Shown here: piece by piece, positions 33,010 to 37,406 of the stretch
Layout of the letters: the number at the start of each line of letters is the position of its first letter
Numbering within the stretch: the stretch's first letter is position 1
Source: CAZOKO01 sp964580455
Lineage (GTDB): Bacteria > Desulfobacterota > WTBG01
DNA length: 37,406 nt
Direction: 5' to 3'
Assembly: GCA_964580455.1 (NCBI GenBank)
Contig: CAZOKO010000012.1
Location: 1 to 37,406 of the forward strand
Made by a program: the position numbers and the translations under genes
The notes under the pieces: generated by a model
The model's database searches: none
What the model was told of the DNA's origin: nothing
What the model saw: the letters and a program-made list of their open reading frames with translations, nothing else

Positions 33010-33793
33010 GATACTTACCATTGCTCACATTACCGTAAAAGAAGAACTCCGCAACAAGGTAGTCTATATCCTCCTGGTTATCGCCTTCCTATTCCTTTTC
33101 ATGGCCAGGGGCTGCACGCCTGGAAAAATCACCATCCAACAGGGATTCATAAGCCCTGATCAGATTCTCAATATGGGTATTGTCATTACCTTTAGTGGCA
33201 TCATTTTCTGGGGATTATCACTTTGTGGACTGCTTGCTATGAATGCTATTCCCAGAGAACTTGTTGAAGAAACAGTAGTCTTAACTATAACCAAGCCCAT
33301 TAAAAGAACATGGTTCCTTCTGGGTAAATTTTTGGGTGTGCTTTTTATAGTCTTTATTAACTTGATTGTGCTGAGTATCGGATTCCTATTACTCCTTTAC
33401 TTAAGAACCGGCGTGTTCAAGATGAGCATTTTTTCGGGTTTGGCAGTTGCTTTTCTCAATTTTATTTTAATCATCTCCCTAATTTTTCTTCTTTCCTTGC
33501 TCCTTCCCAGAGTTATCAGTGCCCTATTAGCCTTTTCTATTTATGTCATAAGCCTGGGATTAAGCATACCCTTCTATTTTGAGAAAATTAAAGTTTACTG
33601 GGAACCCTCTCTCTCAACCAAATTACTTCACTACCTGCTTCCTCAACTGGGAGGATTACATCTCTACGCATCTTCTTTCCTGAGTGATTTCTTCCCATCC
33701 CATATGGGGTTCTGGTCAGCAATAGACATTACAGGCTATATCATTGTCATCTGGCTGGTTATGGTATTTATATTTAAAAGGAAGGAAATCTGA
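33002..33793 (+). CDS. ABC-2 type permease (NosY-like)
   Basis: About six hydrophobic helices are visible (near 21-34, 59-83, 112-132, 146-172, 176-190 and 245-259). The N-terminus ITVKEELRNKVVYILLVIAF and the PRELVEETVVLTITKPIKRTWFLLGKF loop resemble NosY/ABC-2 permeases. It starts with TTG inside the end of the ATPase gene (AGAGGA just upstream), so translation is coupled. Together with the ATPase it should form a dimeric exporter. Its substrate cannot be inferred from neighbours, which are divergent or convergent. Confidence 0.85.
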   Translation: MNKILTIAHITVKEELRNKVVYILLVIAFLFLFMARGCTPGKITIQQGFISPDQILNMGIVITFSGIIFWGLSLCGLLAMNAIPRELVEETVVLTITKPIKRTWFLLGKFLGVLFIVFINLIVLSIGFLLLLYLRTGVFKMSIFSGLAVAFLNFILIISLIFLLSLLLPRVISALLAFSIYVISLGLSIPFYFEKIKVYWEPSLSTKLLHYLLPQLGGLHLYASSFLSDFFPSHMGFWSAIDITGYIIVIWLVMVFIFKRKEI

Positions 33794-33836
33794 GTTCAGT
33801 CAAGAATTACAGAAAAGAATTTAGATATGATTCGGG

Positions 33837-33858
33837 AAAAATCTACTTGGAGATTTTT
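33837..33858. terminator. Bidirectional terminator hairpin
   Basis: AAAAATCT (33837-33844) and AGATTTTT (33851-33858) form a perfect 8-bp stem with a 6-nt loop. It has T-runs at its 3' end on both strands. It lies 44 bp past the permease stop and overlaps the last codons of the convergent HD-GYP gene. The position fits transcription ends from both sides. Confidence 0.6.
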
Positions 33859-35390
33859 GGGAAAGATTTTGAGAAGTAAATTTTTTTAAAGACGTCGACA
33901 ATATCCTTGTCAAACTGCGCTCCACAACACCTCACCAGTTCATCTACAGCCTTCTTGCTCTCCATCGCCTTACGATACGGTCGATTTGACGTCATAGCAT
34001 CATAGGAGTCAACTACCGTAATGATGCGGGCAAGAAGGGGGATCTCGCTTCCTGCCAGACCATCAGGATATCCCTTGCCATCCCACCTTTCATGGTGATG
34101 TCTTACGATAGCCCTTTCCGCAGGAAGAAGACCTAGGGGACGCAATATTTTTTCACCAATAATAGGATGGGTCTGAACCACTTTTATCTCATTTTGCGTC
34201 AGCTTGCCCTTTTTCAAAAGTATGGAGTCACTTATACTAATCTTTCCGATATCATGGAGGACACCGGCAAACTTAATGGTATCTATCTCATCCTGGGTGC
34301 AACCCATCTCTTCTGCAATTTTGACTGATAACTTTGTAACTCTCTGAGAATGCTGCTGAGTATAACGGTCTCTAGCTTCGATTGCAGCTACCAGTGACTG
34401 AAGTGTACTAATAAGATTTGCATACATGCTTTCGTAAAGGATTGCATTTTCGATGTTCAGGGAAGCCTTTCTGGATAAAGTCAGCAGCAATTTGATATCC
34501 TCTTGCCCAAACTTTCCCCCATTTAGCTTATCAAATACATTCAACGCACCGAACACATTATCCTTAATCTTCAAAGGAATGAAAATCGATGAATTAGATT
34601 TATTTAGACTGCGTACAGCCGTGTTTTTTCGACAACCTTTTTCCCTGTTGACGACGAAGTGCTTACCTTTCATTATATCCTTCCACTGCACGTTTCCATC
34701 AATAGGTATCGTGCTGTTAACAGCCTTGTTCATGCCATTTCCTTTTACAGCTTTCACGATGAGTTCACTCGACAAATCATCAATCATTAAAATGGATGCA
34801 CCGTCAGCGTCAACCAGCTCAGTTGCAACTTTTACAATCTTATTAAAGATGTCCTCACTACTCATTTGGGGTATATTCATCGATTCACTTATAGAGTTTA
34901 ATAAGGATAGCTCCTTCACTTTCTTATTCAGCCTCAGGTTGAGCGATTCTATAGTTTTATCCTGCTGATTGCTTTTATCCACCTGAATCCTTTTCCTTGC
35001 ATTCCCCCTCTCCTTCACCAGTTTATCAACAACCATATTTACCTGCTCATACCTGAAAGGCTTTGTAATAAACTCTGATGCACCTTCTTTCATGGCCTGA
35101 ATAGCAGTATCCACCGTTGGAAAACCTGTTATCATCACAACAGGCATAGTAGAGTCATATTCCTTTATCTGTTTCAATAGTTCAATCCCGTCTATTCTGG
35201 GCATCTGAACATCGGAAAGGACGATATCATAGCGTTTTGATTTCACCTTTTTAATACCTGTCTCACCGTTGTCTGCAATATCAACCTGATATCCACTCGT
35301 GGCTAAAAGATCTTTAAGAGTACTCCTTATCAAATCGTTATCATCAATCACCAATACTTTGTATCCCTTGGTCAAAATACTCTCCCCCAC
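33843..35390 (-). CDS. Response regulator with GAF and HD-GYP domains
   Basis: An N-terminal receiver (about 10-125; D16-D17, D60 in VLSDVQMP, T88, K110) is followed by a short coiled coil (about 145-165), a GAF domain (about 170-320) and an HD-GYP domain (about 335-500). HDIGKI and HHERWDGKGYPDGL carry the metal and GYP motifs. The protein should hydrolyse cyclic-di-GMP when phosphorylated (RpfG-like). The GTG at 35390 is the longest start; TTG 15 nt further in follows GGGGGAG and may be the real one. The REC-SHOCT gene ends 20 nt upstream, implying one operon. Confidence 0.92.
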   Translation of the reverse strand: MGESILTKGYKVLVIDDNDLIRSTLKDLLATSGYQVDIADNGETGIKKVKSKRYDIVLSDVQMPRIDGIELLKQIKEYDSTMPVVMITGFPTVDTAIQAMKEGASEFITKPFRYEQVNMVVDKLVKERGNARKRIQVDKSNQQDKTIESLNLRLNKKVKELSLLNSISESMNIPQMSSEDIFNKIVKVATELVDADGASILMIDDLSSELIVKAVKGNGMNKAVNSTIPIDGNVQWKDIMKGKHFVVNREKGCRKNTAVRSLNKSNSSIFIPLKIKDNVFGALNVFDKLNGGKFGQEDIKLLLTLSRKASLNIENAILYESMYANLISTLQSLVAAIEARDRYTQQHSQRVTKLSVKIAEEMGCTQDEIDTIKFAGVLHDIGKISISDSILLKKGKLTQNEIKVVQTHPIIGEKILRPLGLLPAERAIVRHHHERWDGKGYPDGLAGSEIPLLARIITVVDSYDAMTSNRPYRKAMESKKAVDELVRCCGAQFDKDIVDVFKKIYFSKSFPKISK

Positions 35391-35410
35391 TAAATAAGTT
35401 CAGCGGATAA

Positions 35411-36127
35411 TTAAAGCTCACTTAAGAATCTATTTTTGCAGATTTGAAATTCCTCCTCGGTCAGGATACCTTCATCCCTGAGCTTCCCCAATTTTTCTAA
35501 TTCTACCAACACATGTCCCTTATCATTCCGCCTTCTTCTTAAATAGTGGGAAGCCGGTAAACCACTTGGTACGGTTTGCAAACCAATTAAATCCTCCCCA
35601 AGTCTTTCATCCATCCTTTCATTGATTTTCCCAACTTTTATACTCAATTCTTCCCGTGGTTTTTTCAGGGCATTCAATTCTTCATATGCATGCTTGAGAT
35701 TTTCAATCAGAGCCTGATTCTGTCGTAACAGTCTGATTCTTTCACTAGCATTCTGGACAACTATCCTTATTTCATCCAGTTTGAAGGGTTTCGTAATATA
35801 ATCATATGCTCCCTTCCTAACAGCCTCCACAGCTGTTTCCAAAGAAGCAAAACCTGTAACTATAACAACATGAACACCTTCATCAATCTCCTTAGCAGTC
35901 CTTAAAACTTCAATCCCATTAGCCCCAGGCATCATTAAATCTGTCAGGATAAGATCAAAATTTCTCCCCTTAATTTTTTCAATAGCATCACGTCCATCAT
36001 TTGCTGAGGTAATTATAAGTTTTGCTTCTTGCGAAAGTACATCCTCCAGCATTTTACACAACATCTTATCGTCATCAACAATTAAAATGTTAATCTCATC
36101 ATCAATAATTACATCTCTACTGTTCAT
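35411..36127 (-). CDS. Response regulator with C-terminal SHOCT domain
   Basis: The receiver (about 13-128) has D18-D19-D20, phospho-acceptor D63 in ILTDLMMP, T91 and K113. A coiled coil (about 125-175) links it to a C-terminal SHOCT motif, LEKLGKLRDEGILTEEEFQICKNR broken as LEKLGKLRDEGIL and TEEEFQICKNRFL (about 209-236). There is no DNA-binding or catalytic domain. SHOCT segments usually mediate oligomerisation, so this may assemble a complex when phosphorylated (inference). The ATG follows GGTGAT with 6-nt spacing. A terminator-like hairpin lies only a few bases upstream of that site. Confidence 0.88.
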   Translation of the reverse strand: MNSRDVIIDDEINILIVDDDKMLCKMLEDVLSQEAKLIITSANDGRDAIEKIKGRNFDLILTDLMMPGANGIEVLRTAKEIDEGVHVVIVTGFASLETAVEAVRKGAYDYITKPFKLDEIRIVVQNASERIRLLRQNQALIENLKHAYEELNALKKPREELSIKVGKINERMDERLGEDLIGLQTVPSGLPASHYLRRRRNDKGHVLVELEKLGKLRDEGILTEEEFQICKNRFLSEL

Positions 36128-36143
36128 TTTAATATCACCGCAT

Positions 36144-36165
36144 AAAAAAAGCTCTTCCGAGCTCT
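36144..36165 (-). terminator. Intrinsic terminator in the REC-SHOCT leader
   Basis: On the minus strand AGCTC-GGAA-GAGCT (36163-36150) forms a short GC-rich hairpin, extended by a U-G and an A-U pair, and is followed directly by T7. It lies between the small FlgM-associated gene (stop at 36257) and the start at 36127. It could end the upstream transcript or act as an attenuator for the downstream genes. Confidence 0.65.
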
Positions 36166-36256
36166 ACCTGCATTGCACTTTAAACTAACTAGAAATTTTT
36201 AACAAAAAAAATACTCCTTACACTAATCAAGACAGAGCAAACATAAGATATCAGAT

Positions 36257-36499
36257 TTAACCTTCCTGCTTCTCTTCGACTTTCACTGGGGACACTGCAG
36301 TGTTGTTTGTTAACTTTTCTACTATATGATTAGCTGTTTGCTTATATATTTGCTGCCTTTTCCCTTCCATAGATATCTTAACTTCATCCTTCATGGATTG
36401 GGGAGGGGTATCCTTTCTGTATCTATTAACTCCAGACAGTTTCAACTGTTTATTATATGTCCTTAAAACTGTATTTATCTGTTGAGTTGAGATTGTCAC
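36257..36499 (-). CDS. Small protein resembling the DVU0524 family (FlgM-associated)
   Basis: The 80-residue protein begins MTISTQQINTVLRTYNKQLKL, which resembles the DVU0524 family found next to flagellar anti-sigma genes in Desulfobacterota (recalled family; not searched). The middle (DEVKISMEGKRQQIYKQ) recalls the FlgM-type DxVxLS...R region. It has no signal peptide or cysteine. The GTG start follows AAGGAAGG by 8 nt. A sigma-28 promoter lies 54 nt upstream of the start codon, supporting a flagellar connection. I infer a regulatory or structural role in flagellar gene expression, with moderate confidence. Confidence 0.7.
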   Translation of the reverse strand: MTISTQQINTVLRTYNKQLKLSGVNRYRKDTPPQSMKDEVKISMEGKRQQIYKQTANHIVEKLTNNTAVSPVKVEEKQEG

Positions 36500-36552
36500 T
36501 TTGCATACCTTCCTTGGTACATAGTATTAAATCCCTTAAATTCTTATACTAA

Positions 36553-36579
36553 TTATCGGAATAGCACAAAAAATCTTTA
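36553..36579 (-). promoter_or_regulatory. Sigma-28 (FliA) promoter
   Basis: On the minus strand TAAAGATT (36579-36572), then 11 nt, then TCCGATAA (36560-36553) match the sigma-28 consensus TAAAGTTT-N11-GCCGATAA with only two substitutions. Transcription would start near 36546, about 47 nt before the GTG of the small FlgM-associated gene. Confidence 0.75.
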
Positions 36580-36601
36580 GCGATATTTAGTGTATTATTG
36601 C

Positions 36602-36635
36602 TGTCCAAAACAATCGATAATCGCTGTTTTGGACA
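36602..36635. promoter_or_regulatory. 11-bp perfect inverted repeat, candidate operator
   Basis: TGTCCAAAACA (36602-36612) and TGTTTTGGACA (36625-36635) flank a 12-nt spacer (ATCGATAATCGC). It lies 22 bp upstream of the sigma-28 -35 element and has no U-run after it, so a protein-binding site is more likely than a terminator. Confidence 0.4.
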
Positions 36636-36658
36636 TGCTAAACCCAGATTTTGCAATT

Positions 36659-36765
36659 AACCACAGGGTGCACAGAGAAATTCCCTCTCAGATCAATAAA
36701 TTACACCTTTTCCCATACTAAATCTCTGTGTCCTTTGAAAAAAGGGGGTCTGGGGGGATTTACAT
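36659..36765. repeat. Dispersed ACCACAG / CTCTGTG and G-run repeats
   Basis: AACCACAGGGTGCACAGAG and, 60 bp on, AATCTCTGTGTCC pair as the ends of one repeat. They are followed by GAAAAAAGGGGGTCTGGGGGG, a reverse copy of the AATCCCCC family. No gene is seen in 36500-36892. Confidence 0.5.
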
Positions 36766-36892
36766 TTGGATTAAAACAACAAGGTAAAAATGCTGTCATT
36801 GCAATAAGATATTGACAGCACTTTCAAAAAATAATATAAGGAAATTCAAACTATATAGAAACCTCTACAACACTTACCTTATCTAAAAATGT

Positions 36893-36976
36893 GCCTGGGT
36901 GGCGGAATTGGTAGACGCAAGGGACTTAAAATCCCTCGGGGTTCGCCCTGTGCGGGTTCGATTCCCGCCCCAGGCA
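36893..36976 (+). tRNA. tRNA-Leu (anticodon UAA)
   Basis: The acceptor stem GCCTGGG (36893-36899) pairs with CCCAGGC (36969-36975), with discriminator A36976. The anticodon loop CTTAAAA has TAA at 36927-36929. A long variable arm of class II type (CGGGGTTCGCCCTG) and the T-arm GCGGG-TTCGATT-CCCGC are present. CCA is not encoded. A false reading frame over this gene begins MAELVDARDLKS and is not a protein. Confidence 0.96.
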
Positions 36977-37127
36977 CTTGATTTTATTTGCTTTATTTTA
37001 AGGGGGCATATATCTTGTCCCCTTTTTCTTTTTCTATGTGTGGATTTGTGTGTGGATTTTTTGTTGCTCGTTCATATATGGAAATTGCCATGGATCTGCA
37101 CCCTGTTAGAGCCGGCAGGGAAATATA

Positions 37128-37170
37128 GTGCATCAGGAGGTGAAAGATGCACCTCCCCAGTTTTAAATAA
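37128..37170 (+). promoter_or_regulatory. Overlapping hairpins and 7-codon leader frame upstream of a small CxxC gene
   Basis: GTGCATC (37128-37134) pairs with GATGCAC (37146-37152), and GGAGGTG (37136-37142) pairs with CACCTCC (37150-37156). The two hairpins exclude each other. AGGAGG (37135-37140) is followed 6 nt later by ATG and a frame MHLPSFK-stop (37147-37170). It could be a leader peptide with a sequestered ribosome binding site, or a coincidence. Confidence 0.3.
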
Positions 37171-37188
37171 ATAGTAGAGGTATCATAA

Positions 37189-37406
37189 ATGAAACAGATC
37201 TTATGTGATTTATGCAATGAGAATGAAGGGCAAACTATCATGCTATGGGCAGGTCACAGGATGGGTATGGAAGATAGTAAATACTCTCGGTACGAATATT
37301 TTGACATTTGTCTTTCTTGTCTAATTGAGAAGATACAGTATTTATTTGAGAATCTGCCATTAGAGGTAAATCAGGCATTCATTAAAAATCTAAAAGGTAC
37401 AGATAA
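37189..37406 (+). CDS. Small CxxC protein, cut by the window end
   Basis: An open frame starts with ATG after AGAGG and runs past the right edge (72 codons seen). It begins MKQILCDLCNENEG and continues with EYFDICLSCLIEKI, so two C-x2-C pairs could form a zinc ribbon. I do not recognise the family. It is downstream of the tRNA-Leu gene and the hairpin leader. Its end and length are unknown. Confidence 0.55.
   Translation, partial: MKQILCDLCNENEGQTIMLWAGHRMGMEDSKYSRYEYFDICLSCLIEKIQYLFENLPLEVNQAFIKNLKGTD

Noticed and set aside
36899..37174. Reading frame starting MAELVDARDLKSLGVRPVRVRFPPQA
   Set aside because: It translates the tRNA-Leu gene. This peptide is a common false ORF over tRNA genes.

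Overview
The window reads as a chromosomal segment of a low-GC, Gram-negative, probably anaerobic and motile bacterium. An outer-membrane porin, periplasmic proteins and a lipoprotein imply a double membrane. Ferredoxin-like proteins, a DUF362 protein and flavoproteins suggest anaerobic redox metabolism. A small protein resembling the DVU0524 family of FlgM-associated proteins, behind a good sigma-28 promoter, suggests flagella. This mixture fits Desulfobacterota (deltaproteobacteria-like) or a neighbouring phylum. The tmRNA tag is ANDYDYALAA. No rRNA or full taxonomic marker is present, so the placement is an inference.

Layout. (1) 217-1255, plus strand: smpB and ssrA, the trans-translation pair, separated by a mobile-looking 95-bp repeat. 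(2) 11023 to 1435, minus strand: a signalling block with a PhnD-type sensor kinase, a REC-REC-PAS-PAS hybrid kinase, a free Hpt protein, a REC-GGDEF gene split by an in-frame amber codon, and a K+ channel with a RCK module and a C-terminal receiver. (3) 11024-13534: an MFS transporter among many dispersed repeats. (4) 13535-15140: an ECF sigma factor and its zinc-finger/TPR anti-sigma partner. (5) 15360-19168: an FAD-linked oxidase, a geranylgeranyl-reductase-like flavoprotein and a voltage-gated-type K+ channel with a C-terminal zinc ribbon. (6) 22104 to 19219, minus: two ferredoxin-type proteins, a patatin-like lipase and a DUF362 protein. (7) 31792 to 22322, minus: glycosyltransferase, acyl-CoA synthetase-like enzyme, coiled-coil protein, RND/MMPL exporter, DUF1302-like porin, YCF48-type lipoprotein and DUF1329 protein. 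This looks like a locus that makes and exports a lipidic compound across both membranes. (8) 32086-33793, plus: ABC-2 exporter. (9) 36499 to 33843, minus: the flagellar-type small protein, a REC-SHOCT protein and a REC-GAF-HD-GYP protein. (10) tRNA-Leu(UAA) and the start of a small CxxC protein at the right edge.

The genes work together mainly in two places. In block 2 the order sensor, hybrid kinase, Hpt, receivers is that of a multistep phosphorelay, whose outputs would be cyclic-di-GMP synthesis and a potassium channel. In block 7 enzymes that activate or modify an acyl or glycosyl substrate sit with an inner-membrane pump, a periplasmic LolB-like carrier and an outer-membrane beta-barrel.

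The intergenic DNA is unusually full of short dispersed repeats. Several have entered reading frames, both inside a histidine kinase and at the 3' ends of several genes.
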